Source: Burkholderia sp. D-99
GTDB lineage: Bacteria > Pseudomonadota > Gammaproteobacteria > Burkholderiales > Burkholderiaceae
DNA: 64,000 nucleotides
NCBI RefSeq assembly: GCF_011605345.1
Contig: NZ_JAAOXM010000003.1
Span: 248,001 to 312,000 of the forward strand
Direction: 5' to 3'
The notes below the pieces were generated by a model that was not told the DNA's origin, made no database searches, and worked only from the letters and a program-made list of their open reading frames with translations. The first letter of the stretch is position 1. Each line of letters opens with the position of its first letter. A program made the position numbers and the translations under genes. Of the stretch, positions 37,241-46,918 are shown piece after piece.

Positions 37241-37894
37241 TCAATTCGCGGCAAGACGCTTGCAAATCAGCTGTTCGACCATCGGACGCACCGCCTGCGC
37301 AACCCGGCCATATCCGGCAGGCGTCAGGTGTTGCCCGTCGGGCTGGTGTTCGTCCGGCGGAACCAGATGGTTCCATTCGTCGATCATCGGCACGTCGAGT
37401 TGCGCCAGCGCCTCCCGCTTCTCCTCGCCCGCGCTCAGCACGACACCGATCTTGCGGGCTTGCAGCCGCTGAACGATTCCGCCGATGTTCTTCTCCGTCT
37501 CCTCGGGGCTCAGCGCGAAGTGACGGCGTGTCGAATTCGCATCGTTGCCGCCCGGCTGGAAAATGACGATATCGGTGCCGTTCGGAACCGCACTGTCCAG
37601 CTTGTCCAGTTCCTCGCGTGTCGTGATGCCGTTTACGCCTTCGTTCTTCACGGTCACCGTATAACCATCGGCAATGAGCAATTTTTCGAGCTGTGCCGGA
37701 TAGGCATCGCTGCGCGCCAGGTTCTTGCCGTAGGTGTTGCTTCCGCCGAATGCGACGATGCGGACGGGATGCCCGACTGCCGCCGCGCAGGGCTGACCGC
37801 CCTCTACGGTCCGGGATGCGGCATCCTGCCCCCAGGCCGTGGTGGCCGACAGGCAGAGCACGGTTATCGCGGCCGCGAAGATAGGTGGTCTCAT
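37241..37894 (-). CDS. Exported SGNH/GDSL-type hydrolase
   Basis: 217 residues. A Sec signal peptide (FAAAITVLCLSATTAWGQ) directs it to the periplasm. SGNH blocks: block I FGGSNTYG with the catalytic Ser, block II with the Gly GVNGI, block III PGGNDAN, and block V DGQHLTPAGY with Asp and His. It is a TesA-like esterase or lysophospholipase subfamily (220-residue class). The ATG at 37894 is chosen over a TTG at 37903. The substrate cannot be read. The downstream side faces the tRNA remnant. Confidence 0.82.
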   Translation of the reverse strand: MRPPIFAAAITVLCLSATTAWGQDAASRTVEGGQPCAAAVGHPVRIVAFGGSNTYGKNLARSDAYPAQLEKLLIADGYTVTVKNEGVNGITTREELDKLDSAVPNGTDIVIFQPGGNDANSTRRHFALSPEETEKNIGGIVQRLQARKIGVVLSAGEEKREALAQLDVPMIDEWNHLVPPDEHQPDGQHLTPAGYGRVAQAVRPMVEQLICKRLAAN

Positions 37895-38161
37895 GGAACT
37901 CAACCCCGTCGATTGTCGTTCAGACGATTCTAGTCGCAGGAACGGCGGTTTTCCGCGATTTCGGGTTCAGGCAAAGGTGCGCTTTCAGATTCAATTCGCA
38001 CGCACGCATTCGTGCAAAAGCGAAAGGACGTGATCGGGCAAACCGCGTCGACGCACTGCACATCGGTGCGGCCCGGCGTTTCAGGTCTCGGCAACCAGCA
38101 GACCGGTGGCATGTCGCGAAACCGGAGCCCGCCCGCCGCGCGCCCCGGTTTCGCACGGGCT

Positions 38162-39247
38162 TCAGAACGTCACCGCCGCCTTCAGGCTGTTGATGGCCGC
38201 CGCATTCACGCGCACCTGGAAGTTCTGCGTGTAGTTCACCGTATAGCCGGTCGTCGTGCCCGGTGCCGCGACCGGGTATGCATTGCCGCCGATGACGGTG
38301 CCGTCCTTGATCAGGTTGCCGGTGTACACGTTGCCGTTGATCTCGTAATAGGTGTGATACATCGGCGTCGTGCGGTTCGGCCGCAGCGCGTTCGCGACGT
38401 AGGTCGTGATGCCGCCCACCTGCGTCATCGCGCCGTTGCTCAGCGTATAGGTCGTCTGGTCGCTGCTCGACTGGATGCCGCCCGCGGCCATCAGCGCCGC
38501 GATCGTCGTGCCGGTCGCGGTCGGGTCGGGCGACGTGCCGGTCGTCAGCGTCTTGTTGTCGGTCACCTGGTACACGTCGCCGATTTCAGTTTCGGTGTAC
38601 TTAAGATAGGCCGCGCCAGAAGACCACGTCGCGGTGCCGCTCAGCAGCTTCGGGTTGTAGTACAGCGCGCTGAACCACTGAGCGAGATCGGTCGGTGCAC
38701 CGGCCACCGTGCCCGTCAGCGGCACGTTCGAGAAATTCGAGCGCAGCGTGCTCTGGACGATCGTGACGCCGTCCGTCGCGAGCGTGTCCGCGCGCACGCC
38801 GCTGCCCTGGTAGCTGATGTTCGTGATGAACTGCGGCCCGGAGTCGACGACGATCTTGCCCGCAACGAGGTAGCGGGTCGGCGCGGTCGACGCGGTCGTG
38901 ATCGCCAGCGTGCTCGCGATCGACGCCGGGGCGGACATCGTCGTCTTCTGGGTGCCGGTGGACGGCGACGCGGCAAGCGACGACGAGCCCGCGATGAAGT
39001 AGTTCGTGCCGGCGGCCGGCACGCCCGATGCGGGCAGGTCGATCGACGTGCGGAACGACAGGTTCGGCGCGAGCGCGAAGCTTTGGTAGGTTGTCTGGTC
39101 GGCGCTGAGCGTCGACGTCGGGCTCGACGAAGACGGCGAGCCGCTCGAGCCGCTGGACGGGCCCGATGAATCGTCGCCGCCGCAGGCGGCGAGCAGTACC
39201 GAGAGGCCGCACGCGCAGGCGGCGGCATAGCCGAGATGCTTTTTCAT
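38162..39247 (-). CDS. Large serine/glycine-rich lipoprotein of unknown function
   Basis: 361 residues. Signal peptide with lipobox (LLAACGG, Cys22) then a low-complexity Ser/Gly/Pro linker (about 26-50), then a beta-strand-rich, Thr/Ala-rich domain. Residues near the C-terminus (NFQVRVNAAAINSLKAAVTF) look like a final strand. No family recognised. The ATG at 39247 gives a clean signal peptide; longer frames upstream lack sense. It is probably outer-membrane anchored and surface- or periplasm-facing. Confidence 0.6.
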   Translation of the reverse strand: MKKHLGYAAACACGLSVLLAACGGDDSSGPSSGSSGSPSSSSPTSTLSADQTTYQSFALAPNLSFRTSIDLPASGVPAAGTNYFIAGSSSLAASPSTGTQKTTMSAPASIASTLAITTASTAPTRYLVAGKIVVDSGPQFITNISYQGSGVRADTLATDGVTIVQSTLRSNFSNVPLTGTVAGAPTDLAQWFSALYYNPKLLSGTATWSSGAAYLKYTETEIGDVYQVTDNKTLTTGTSPDPTATGTTIAALMAAGGIQSSSDQTTYTLSNGAMTQVGGITTYVANALRPNRTTPMYHTYYEINGNVYTGNLIKDGTVIGGNAYPVAAPGTTTGYTVNYTQNFQVRVNAAAINSLKAAVTF

Positions 39248-39438
39248 GGAATAACCCCCGAACTTCATCTTGTGAGAATGGACGACGCAGCCGCCGGATG
39301 CGACGTGCGAGCAAAATATAGCGAGCGTCGCCAGGGCGGTCCATTCCACAAACGGGGGGTATGAGCGCACGGCTCAACGATGTTTCATCGAGCTTGCAGT
39401 GTACGGGCGGTGCGTCGCGGCGTGCACCGCGCACGCGT

Positions 39439-40602
39439 TCAGTCGAACGCGTTCAGCGGCAGGTTCAGCATCAGGCGCATCAGCTCGGACTGGCGATTGG
39501 TCGCCGTTTTCCGGTAGATCGCCTGCAGCTGTTTGCGCACGGTGTCGTGCTGGATGCCGGCGCGCGACGCGATTTCCTTGGTCGACAGCCCCTCGCCGAG
39601 CAACTGGCACGCACGCACTTCAGCGGGCGTCAGATTGAATGCCGCGCCGAGCAGGTCCGAATCGACGGGCGGCGCGGAGTCTGGGTGATAGAACAGCAGC
39701 ATCACGAGCGGCCGCAGCCCGAACGCACCGCTCACGCGCGGCGGCACGAGCAGTGTGAAGAACGCGTACAGCGTTTCGCCGACGAGGCCCGGCGCCGCCG
39801 GCGCGGTGATCGGCAGCGAACGGTAGGCGGAGACTTCTTCGGTCGGCACGTCGCCGCCGCGCGTCAGGCCTTCGAGCCGTTCGCACTCCGCGCGAAACGA
39901 CTCGCGATAGCCCGCCGGCAGTTGCAGCTTGCCGTCGGCGAGACCGACGAGCGACGTCGATGCAAGCAGGCGCGTCGCCGCTTCGTTCGCGAGCACGACG
40001 CCGCCATCGGTGGTCAGCAGCATCACGGGCTGCCTCAGCTTGTTGACGAGCGCGTGTCCGACCAGCGCCTTGGTCGAGAACGTGTAGTTCTGCAGCTGCA
40101 TTCGCACGGCGCGTATCAGGTGCGGAATGAGCCGGTCGAGAAAGCGGACCTCGTCGGGCCCGAGCGGCTGTTCGCCGACGGCACGCAGCGCGGAAAAGAT
40201 CACGCACACGTTCTCGTCGTCGACCAGCTTGCAGCCCGACACGTAACGTCGGCCGACCGGAATCAGGAACTCCTGGTAGAACGGGTCGCGCGCGACGAAG
40301 TCGTCGTCGAACAACTCGTGGCAATGGATCCATTCTCCCGGCGTGCGTTGCCGCATGATCGCCATGCGCGGATCGATGCTGCCGTATTTCTGGATATAGG
40401 CGAGTTCGCCGTCGACGGGCAGGTTGAAGCCGTCGCTGTAGGAAAGCGAGCCTTGTTTCTTGTCGATGGCCAGCATGTGGACGGCGCTTGCGTCGATGGC
40501 CTCGCCGAGCGCGGTAAAGAAGCCGGACCAGCCGGACGGGTCGGCGACGGCGCCATAAAGCAGATGAATGATGTCTTCGTAGCGCTCGGTCGACAGATCC
40601 AT
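39439..40602 (-). CDS. LuxR-type transcriptional regulator
   Basis: 387 residues. C-terminal LuxR/GerE HTH at about residues 320-378: LTPAEVRACQLLGEGLSTKE, IASRAGIQHDTVRKQLQAIY. The N-terminal two thirds contain PAS/GAF-like segments (MLLTTDGGVVLANEAATRLL) rather than an acyl-homoserine-lactone domain. The ATG at 40602 is preferred. It is divergent from the gene cluster starting at 40960 with 357 bases between, so it is a candidate regulator of that cluster. Confidence 0.85.
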   Translation of the reverse strand: MDLSTERYEDIIHLLYGAVADPSGWSGFFTALGEAIDASAVHMLAIDKKQGSLSYSDGFNLPVDGELAYIQKYGSIDPRMAIMRQRTPGEWIHCHELFDDDFVARDPFYQEFLIPVGRRYVSGCKLVDDENVCVIFSALRAVGEQPLGPDEVRFLDRLIPHLIRAVRMQLQNYTFSTKALVGHALVNKLRQPVMLLTTDGGVVLANEAATRLLASTSLVGLADGKLQLPAGYRESFRAECERLEGLTRGGDVPTEEVSAYRSLPITAPAAPGLVGETLYAFFTLLVPPRVSGAFGLRPLVMLLFYHPDSAPPVDSDLLGAAFNLTPAEVRACQLLGEGLSTKEIASRAGIQHDTVRKQLQAIYRKTATNRQSELMRLMLNLPLNAFD

Positions 40603-40959
40603 CGGGATCTCCCCTGTGTTCCGCTTTATATGACGTGTGGCGCGGCGCGGTTCCGCCGGCCGCGATACGCAGGCTGTCGGCACCGTTCCGATCCGGTGCG
40701 GGCGCCGGCAAGCGGCATCGGCCACTCTACACGCAGCGGATTTCCATCGGCTTACCGTCAAGCTTGCGATCCGCCAAATCGACCCGGGGCGGCGGCCCTC
40801 GACCGTGACGGCATCACTCGGGTTACTCCGGACGCAATTTTCCGACAGCCCGCAATAAGCAGATATCGCCGCATTTCGCCGGTCACTACTATCCATCGAA
40901 CCGACGCCGCTCCGGTAACCGGGCGGGCGGCAGGGCGACATGGAGCGATCGGCGAGGGG
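40603..40959. other. Intergenic region between divergent genes
   Basis: 357 bases between the LuxR-type gene and the cupredoxin-like gene. No coding feature was found. It should hold both divergent promoters, but no convincing boxes or repeats were seen by eye. Confidence 0.5.
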
Positions 40960-41385
40960 ATGAAAAGGGATGCGGGAACGCAGGGGCGGAATCGGCGACA
41001 CCGGCATCGCGTCGTTGCGCTGGTTGCGATCGCGGCGACGCTGGTGTTGACGTACGGCGTCGCGAGACATCTGTCCCGCGCTTCCTCGACGCTTCCGGAT
41101 CGACAGGCTTTTTCCGTCGAAGTCGATCGGGACAAGGCGCCGTGGGAGCGGTCGGTGATCGCGATCCGCGAAGGCCGGCCGGCGCACATCACCGTTCATT
41201 CGCGCGAAGCGGGCGTCCTGATGGTGCATGAAATACCGGGCGCCGTGGCGGCATGTGGGTCCGGAACCAGCCAGTCGCTGGACATTCTTCCGATCGGTAT
41301 CACCGGGCGCTTTTCGCTTCACTTTCATCGCGACAGCGGCGAGCAGATCGAGATCGCCGCGATCGAAATATATCCGGATGACTAA
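40960..41385 (+). CDS. Membrane-anchored small cupredoxin-like protein
   Basis: 141 residues. A basic N-terminus is followed by one membrane segment (VVALVAIAATLVLTYGV) and a beta-rich domain with GVLMVHEIPG and FSLHFHRDSGEQIEI. The strand pattern resembles cupredoxin-like domains, but a full copper-ligand set is not evident, so this is a weak call. The ATG at 40960 follows GAGGGG. First gene of a same-strand cluster of four envelope genes ending at 46020. Confidence 0.5.
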   Translation: MKRDAGTQGRNRRHRHRVVALVAIAATLVLTYGVARHLSRASSTLPDRQAFSVEVDRDKAPWERSVIAIREGRPAHITVHSREAGVLMVHEIPGAVAACGSGTSQSLDILPIGITGRFSLHFHRDSGEQIEIAAIEIYPDD

Positions 41386-41431
41386 ATAAATGCGGAGCCG
41401 GGAACGGCCCGGGATACAGGAGGAGGCAAAG

Positions 41432-43084
41432 ATGCAGTTACGGAATCGGATGGCGATGGCGATGGCGATGGCGATGGCGATGTCGCTCGGCGTGCTCGCG
41501 CTCGCCGGGTGTGGTGGAGACGTCGACGACTCGACGGGCTCGACGCCCGGAGTTTCCGTGGCGGACTACGTGGTGCCGCGGGTGCCCGGGTGCAGTGCCG
41601 GCGACGCGCCCGAAACGGCGCTGCAAGGGCAGGTGCCGGCCGCGCTTCGACAATCCGGGTTCGGCGGCTTCAACTGCAACCTGAAACGCGTCAGCCAGCT
41701 GCAGGGCGAAGGCGCGTCGTGGTCGGCCGCGACTTACACCGACAAGCAGGGCCAGACCTGCTTCTATCACTCGACGATGGGTGCGAGCCCGTTGTACGCC
41801 AATCCTGCTGCGCCGCCCCGCGTGAACCCCGGCGTGCCGGTGATCAACATCACAGATCCGGCGCGGCCCGTGCGGGTCAGCTCGCTGACATCAACCGCGA
41901 TGATCGATCCGTGGGAATCGTTGCGCGTGAATGTCGCGCGCGGCATCCTGGCCGCGGATAACGGCGTCGGCGGCGGAGGCGGCCCCGAACTCGACCTGTA
42001 CGACATCTCCACCGACTGCACGCGCCCGCAGTTGCTTGCCAGCGTGCCCGTCGGCACCGGCGCGGACGGCGGCATCATTCCGGCCAAGGCGCCGCTCGGT
42101 CACGAGGGCGGGTTCTCTCCCGACGGGTTCACGTATTACATCGGGTCGCCGTATGCGAAGGCCTACTACGCGATCGACCTGACGATACCGACGCGTCCCA
42201 GGCTGATATCCGCGATCAGCATGTCGGATCTGGGCTTCGGCACGCTGCCCCACGGCTTGTCCGTGAGTCAGGACGGGACACGTGCGTACTTCGTCGCGAT
42301 CGGCAACGGCGGCGCGGCGGCCGGTACCGGGGCCCCGCCGCTGAACAACATGAACTCGAACGGCGACAACGGGTTCTTCGTCGTGGACACCAGCGAGGTA
42401 CAAAGTCGTCGCCCCAATGCGCAGATGCACCGGATCGCGACCGTGCCGGTTCGGGATGGCAGCCTGGCGCAGCATACGATCCCGTTTTCGGTTGCGGGCA
42501 AGCCGTATGTGGTCGAAGTCGACGAAGGCGGGTCGGGCGGCCTTCAGGAGCCCGGCGCGATGGCCGTCAAGGCCGCATGCGACGCGGGCATGACGCCGTT
42601 CCCGCTCGCGCACGTCTACGACATGTCGAATGAAGCGGCCCCGCGGCTGATATCCGAGCTGCGGCTCGAAACGCACGCGGTCGCGAACTGCAGCAAGGTC
42701 ATTCCCGACGTACAGGCGCTTGCCACGTTCACCTACGGCAGCCACTACTGCAGTGTCGACAACCGCGAAAATGCCACGGCGCTCGCGTGCAGCTACTTCA
42801 ACTCCGGGGTGCGCGTCTTCGATATTCGCGATCCGTCGAAGCCGAAGGAAATCGCGTACTACAACCCGCCTACCGTGGCGTCCCCGGGCGCCGGCTCAGG
42901 GCACCTGATGATCGGCCAGTATCGTGCGGGGGGGCCGGACTGGTGCGCGGCGCGACTCGATTTCGATTTCGACCGGCACCTGCTGACGACCGCGTGCGAG
43001 GACAACGGCCTGCTCGTGCTGTCGTTCGAGAACGGCAGCTGGCCGTTCCCCGAAAGCACGAAAGCGTCGGAGATCGGCAATTGA
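41432..43084 (+). CDS. LVIVD-repeat lipoprotein
   Basis: 550 residues. Lipoprotein signal with lipobox LAGC (Cys25) after a hexanucleotide repeat encoding Met-Ala units. The mature part contains several LVIVD-type beta-propeller repeats (PVINITDPARPVRVSSL, LDLYDISTDCTRPQLL, AIDLTIPTRPRLISA, VFDIRDPSKPKEIAYY) and paired cysteines. Such propellers are secreted or surface proteins whose function is rarely known. The ATG at 41432 has a strong AGGAGG ribosome site. It overlaps the next gene by a TTGA junction. Confidence 0.8.
   Translation: MQLRNRMAMAMAMAMAMSLGVLALAGCGGDVDDSTGSTPGVSVADYVVPRVPGCSAGDAPETALQGQVPAALRQSGFGGFNCNLKRVSQLQGEGASWSAATYTDKQGQTCFYHSTMGASPLYANPAAPPRVNPGVPVINITDPARPVRVSSLTSTAMIDPWESLRVNVARGILAADNGVGGGGGPELDLYDISTDCTRPQLLASVPVGTGADGGIIPAKAPLGHEGGFSPDGFTYYIGSPYAKAYYAIDLTIPTRPRLISAISMSDLGFGTLPHGLSVSQDGTRAYFVAIGNGGAAAGTGAPPLNNMNSNGDNGFFVVDTSEVQSRRPNAQMHRIATVPVRDGSLAQHTIPFSVAGKPYVVEVDEGGSGGLQEPGAMAVKAACDAGMTPFPLAHVYDMSNEAAPRLISELRLETHAVANCSKVIPDVQALATFTYGSHYCSVDNRENATALACSYFNSGVRVFDIRDPSKPKEIAYYNPPTVASPGAGSGHLMIGQYRAGGPDWCAARLDFDFDRHLLTTACEDNGLLVLSFENGSWPFPESTKASEIGN
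41450..41482 (+). repeat. In-frame hexanucleotide repeat (ATGGCG)
   Basis: Five full ATGGCG copies plus one ATG. They encode (Met-Ala)5-Met within the signal peptide of the LVIVD lipoprotein. A change in copy number would lengthen or shorten the signal peptide without a frameshift. Confidence 0.9.
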
Positions 43085-44496
43085 CGCACTCGCCTCATGA
43101 ACCCCTCGCCGCGCATCCCGCGAAAGCGGCGGCCCGCACGGCGAATTCCACGTGCGTCGGGCGGCGCGCCGCGGGCCGTGCGCTGCTGCTGATGGCCGCG
43201 CTCGCGATGCCGCTGACCTGCGCCGGCTTCGAATCGGACGTGCACTTCGGGTTGACGTTCTGGCTCGCGCAGCAGGCGGGGTTCGCGCCCGGCGATGCCG
43301 AAGCGATCGCGCTGGCGGACCAGCGCATCGATGCCGGCTCGATCGAGTACATGACGTCGCCGTTGCAGTTCGCGTGTCTGTCGCGCTACACGCCCGATGC
43401 GTTGGACGCCCAGGCCGCGCACTATCCGGGCGCAACGAAGGTGCCGGCCGGCGTGCAGGCCCGGACCGTGGTGCCCGACGCACCGGCATCGCTGTCGCCG
43501 GTCGACGCGGCGCTGCGGCGCGCCGACGGGAACAACGCGGCGTTCATGCTCGGCGAATTCGGCCGTGCGCTGCATACGCTGCAGGACGCGTGGGCGCACC
43601 GCGGTGTGCCGTCCGTGCCGGACTGGAGCCACGACGGGGTCGCCTGCGATGCCGGGCTGGCGATGGCCGCGCCGGCCGATCCCGGCGACCCGGCCAGCCA
43701 TGCGGCCGACATGACCTGGCGCAGGCCGGACGATGCACAGGCGATGGCGAAGTCCACGTATCTCCAGATGCTGAGGTATCCGAAGATCAACGGGGCGGCC
43801 CGGCGCGCGCGCCCGTGGGAGCAGGTCCGGTCGATGCTCGCCGGTTTTGCCGATGCGCGAACCAAACGCGCGAAGTCGGACTGGTTCGTCGCGCACGGAG
43901 TCGCCGATACGTCGTTTCTCGACGGCACGAGCCTGACCGACGGCGCAGGGTGGACGGCCGTGCGGTGGCGCGGCCGGCGCGACATTCCGACCCCCGCGTC
44001 GCCGACAGCGCAGCCCGGCGTGGACCGGACGCTCGTCGCTTTCTATGCGCGCTTCTTCGGCGATTGGGTGACGACCTCGCCGGTCGACAGGCGCTGGCTG
44101 GCCGCGCTGTCGCTTGACCGGAACCGCAAGCCCGACGGGATGCTGGTCGACAAGCTCACCGGATGGCGGTTGCGCGATCACGGGGCCTATCTTGCGCTGG
44201 CGGCGCAAGCGCACCCGACGGCGGGTTCGTCGGCCATGCTGCGCAATCGCGCGTCGTTCACGGTATTCAAGTCGTTGAACGATGCCGTGCTGCCGTTGAT
44301 CGCGGAAGGGGACAAGCCGTCGCCGATCCTGCCTTTCCTGGTGTTCGCGCTGCCCGATACGGCCGACGGCAACAAGCGTGCCGTCGCATTGATCAAGTTG
44401 CTCGATGCGCCTTACGACACGGTCGGCGTCATTTCCGAGCAGGGCAGGGAGCAGGGCTGGAAGATCACGCGCGTGATTTCATCTTCCGACTACTGA
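43081..44496 (+). CDS. Exported zinc phospholipase C/P1 nuclease-like protein
   Basis: About 471 residues from a TTG at 43081 that overlaps the preceding stop; an ATG at 43192 within the signal peptide is the alternative. The hydrophobic stretch ALLLMAALAMPLTCAG is a signal peptide. The domain contains FESDVHFGLTFWLAQQAGF and FGRALHTLQDAWAHRGVP, the H-x3-QD-x3-H pattern of the zinc phospholipase C/S1-P1 nuclease superfamily. Catalytic residues beyond these were not mapped. Its substrate (lipid or nucleic acid) cannot be decided. Confidence 0.65.
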   Translation: MTHSPHEPLAAHPAKAAARTANSTCVGRRAAGRALLLMAALAMPLTCAGFESDVHFGLTFWLAQQAGFAPGDAEAIALADQRIDAGSIEYMTSPLQFACLSRYTPDALDAQAAHYPGATKVPAGVQARTVVPDAPASLSPVDAALRRADGNNAAFMLGEFGRALHTLQDAWAHRGVPSVPDWSHDGVACDAGLAMAAPADPGDPASHAADMTWRRPDDAQAMAKSTYLQMLRYPKINGAARRARPWEQVRSMLAGFADARTKRAKSDWFVAHGVADTSFLDGTSLTDGAGWTAVRWRGRRDIPTPASPTAQPGVDRTLVAFYARFFGDWVTTSPVDRRWLAALSLDRNRKPDGMLVDKLTGWRLRDHGAYLALAAQAHPTAGSSAMLRNRASFTVFKSLNDAVLPLIAEGDKPSPILPFLVFALPDTADGNKRAVALIKLLDAPYDTVGVISEQGREQGWKITRVISSSDY

Positions 44497-44526
44497 TGCG
44501 AGATGCGAGATTCGAGGGGCGTGGGC

Positions 44527-46020
44527 ATGCACGATGTCGTCGAGCGAAAGGCGTGCGCCGCGAGCGGGCGCGCAATCATCCAGCGGGCACTGGCGGCCAT
44601 GCTGCCGCTCGCGTGCGTACCGGGGCAGGCCGATGCCCATGCATGGAATGTTCCGTACTATCTGCCCGTTCCGTTGTGGCTCTATGCGTATGCGGCCACC
44701 GGAACGCTGGTCGTCTCTTTCATGATCCTCGCGTTCGCATCGGGAGGGCGTGCGGCGGACGCGCGCGCGTCGCCGGCGCGATCCGGCCGCATGCTGCGGA
44801 TACCGGCCGCCTTGCTCGATGCGGCGCAGGTTGCCAGCGCGTTGTTCGTCGTGCTGCTGATCGTGTCCGGTCTAGCCGGTACCCGGAACCCGTTCCTGAA
44901 CATCAGCATGTCGGGCTTCTGGATCTGGTTCTGTCTGGGTTCGCTCTATGTCAGCGCGGCGTTCGGCAATCTCTATTCGTTCACGAATCCGTATGCGTTG
45001 TTATTGCGGATCGCCGCCCAATGCTTTCCGGGATTCGACCGAGGCCGCTATCGATATCCGCCTGCGCTCGCGTCGTACCCCGCGCTGTTCGCCTATGTCG
45101 CGCTCGTCGCGCTCGAACTGTTCGGCCCGGGAAGACCGCGCGACGCAAGCCTGTTTCTCGTCGGGTATCTGGCCTATGCGCTGGCCGGCGCGTTTTGCTT
45201 CGGCCGGGCGGTGTGGCTCGAACACTTCGATGCGTTCGGCATCCTCTGCCGACTGTGCGCACGGCTTTCGCCGCTCGGATGGGTTCGTCTGTCGAAGCAG
45301 GCAGTCGGGCTCCGGCTGAAGAATCCGGTCGCCGGCATCGCAGCGGAGCAACCGCTGGATGCCAGTATCGTGATGTTCCTGTCGTTCATGCTGTCGTCGA
45401 CCGCCTACGACGGCCTGCGCGATACGGCAGCCTGGAATACCTTTTTCTGGCACGGCATCTACCCGCTGCTTGCCGCGCTGTTTCCGGTGCTCAGGAACAA
45501 CTACGCGCTGTCGGCTGAGCTGGTTCTCGCGGGGCAATGGGCGACGTTCGCGGCGGTGGGGTTCGCGTACTACGCGCTGTTCAGCGCGTTTTGCGCGCTC
45601 GGTGCAGCCGGATCGCGATCGCCGCGCGACGGGAAAACCTTCGCGCGGCAATTCTGCCTGCTGCTGTTGCCGATCGCGCTGTTCTACAACGTGTGTCACT
45701 ACTTCACGCTGTTCCTGGATCAGGGGCGGCAGATCCTGCCGCTCCTGTCGGATCCGCTCGGCATCGGCTGGAACCTGCTGTCGATGCCGCCCGTGCAATA
45801 CACGCCCGCGCCGTTGCTCGTCGATGCGGCCTATGTCTGGCACGCGCAGGTGCTGCTGATCCTGGCCGGCCATGTACTGAGCGTCTATGTCACCCACGCG
45901 ATCGCCGCCCGGCATCGCGGGCCGGTCGAAGCCGCGGTGCGCAGCCAGTTGCCGCTGCTCGCGCTGACGATCGTGTTGACGATCAGCGGCCTGTGGATCC
46001 TGTCGCTTCCCCTCGCGTAG
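44527..46020 (+). CDS. Polytopic membrane protein of unknown family
   Basis: 497 residues with roughly 11-12 hydrophobic segments (for example GTLVVSFMILAFASGG, VALVALELFGPG). No transporter motif is recognised; the stretch YNVCHYFTLFLDQGRQILPL with HYF and an adjacent WHAQVLLILAGH histidine pair could suggest a metal or haem site, but this is speculation. The ATG at 44527 follows GAGGGG; an ATG at 44503 is possible. Last gene of the four-gene cluster, and it overlaps the convergent AraC gene by 38 bases. Confidence 0.55.
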   Translation: MHDVVERKACAASGRAIIQRALAAMLPLACVPGQADAHAWNVPYYLPVPLWLYAYAATGTLVVSFMILAFASGGRAADARASPARSGRMLRIPAALLDAAQVASALFVVLLIVSGLAGTRNPFLNISMSGFWIWFCLGSLYVSAAFGNLYSFTNPYALLLRIAAQCFPGFDRGRYRYPPALASYPALFAYVALVALELFGPGRPRDASLFLVGYLAYALAGAFCFGRAVWLEHFDAFGILCRLCARLSPLGWVRLSKQAVGLRLKNPVAGIAAEQPLDASIVMFLSFMLSSTAYDGLRDTAAWNTFFWHGIYPLLAALFPVLRNNYALSAELVLAGQWATFAAVGFAYYALFSAFCALGAAGSRSPRDGKTFARQFCLLLLPIALFYNVCHYFTLFLDQGRQILPLLSDPLGIGWNLLSMPPVQYTPAPLLVDAAYVWHAQVLLILAGHVLSVYVTHAIAARHRGPVEAAVRSQLPLLALTIVLTISGLWILSLPLA

Positions 46021-46918
46021 TGGCGGCGGCGCGCGGCTTGAGTTCGGACGGTGACATGCCCCACCGTTTGCGGAACGTGGCGGAGAAGTGGCTCGTCGTC
46101 GAGAAGCCGCAGGCAAGCGCCGCTTCCGTGACGTCGCATTGCCCGCGCTCGATCAGGTCGCGGGCCGCTTGCAGGCGGCGCGCGATGATGTACTGATGCG
46201 GCGTCGCCCCGTTGATCTTCTTGAAGCTCCGGATGAACGAATACAGGTCGCCCGGATAGTCCACGGCTTCGGCAAGCATCACGAGCGTCAGCGGATCCCG
46301 GAAGTTGTCGCCGATGTACTCGACTGCCTTGCGCATCGCGTGCGTGTGTGCGTATTCCCTGGCTTGCCGCGCCGACTCGAGATACGACATGCGGCCCAGC
46401 GCCGCCGCGCCCAGCGATTCCGCGTACGTCGGCCCCATCGGCATTCCCGCGAGCGCATCCTGATGGATTCCCCTGACGATCTGCATCAGCAGATCGTCGC
46501 TCAGGTCGAAGTGGGGTTCGGTCGGGATGATCCGTGCGCCGTTCGGCAGGCCGGCCCTGGCGAGCCATGACGCGTCGAACGATACGGCAAGCCACTCGAT
46601 GTCGCTCGACCAGCGGGTCGAGAACGCGAACCCTGGCGGCGCGTAGGCCATCGGCGCACGCACGGCCATTTCGGTCCAGCGTTTGCCGTCGGTGCGCACT
46701 TCGCGTGTCGTCGGTGCCTTCAGGAACATGCCGAAGACCGGCGCCGTCGTCTCGAGATCGACGATTTCCGACGCGCCCGACACGTAGTGATCGATCATCA
46801 CGTCCGTCGGCAACGGTGTCGCAAGCTGTCTCTTCCAGCCCGAGGGCGGGTGCCAGCTTTCGCGGTGCCCGTCGCCGGTCTTCGCACAAACATAGGTCAT
46901 CGTGGGCCGGCTTTGCAT
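45983..46918 (-). CDS. AraC-family transcriptional regulator
   Basis: 311 residues. The C-terminal double HTH is clear: AVEYIGDNFRDPLTLVMLAE and GFSTTSHFSATFRKRWGMSP. The N-terminal sensor domain is not recognised. Several in-frame starts exist (46996, 46924, 46918); the ATG at 46918 has AAGGGG at suitable distance and is chosen. It overlaps the convergent membrane-protein gene by 38 bases. It could regulate the preceding envelope cluster or the tartrate-dehydratase-like gene. Confidence 0.85.
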   Translation of the reverse strand: MQSRPTMTYVCAKTGDGHRESWHPPSGWKRQLATPLPTDVMIDHYVSGASEIVDLETTAPVFGMFLKAPTTREVRTDGKRWTEMAVRAPMAYAPPGFAFSTRWSSDIEWLAVSFDASWLARAGLPNGARIIPTEPHFDLSDDLLMQIVRGIHQDALAGMPMGPTYAESLGAAALGRMSYLESARQAREYAHTHAMRKAVEYIGDNFRDPLTLVMLAEAVDYPGDLYSFIRSFKKINGATPHQYIIARRLQAARDLIERGQCDVTEAALACGFSTTSHFSATFRKRWGMSPSELKPRAAATTRGEATGSTGR

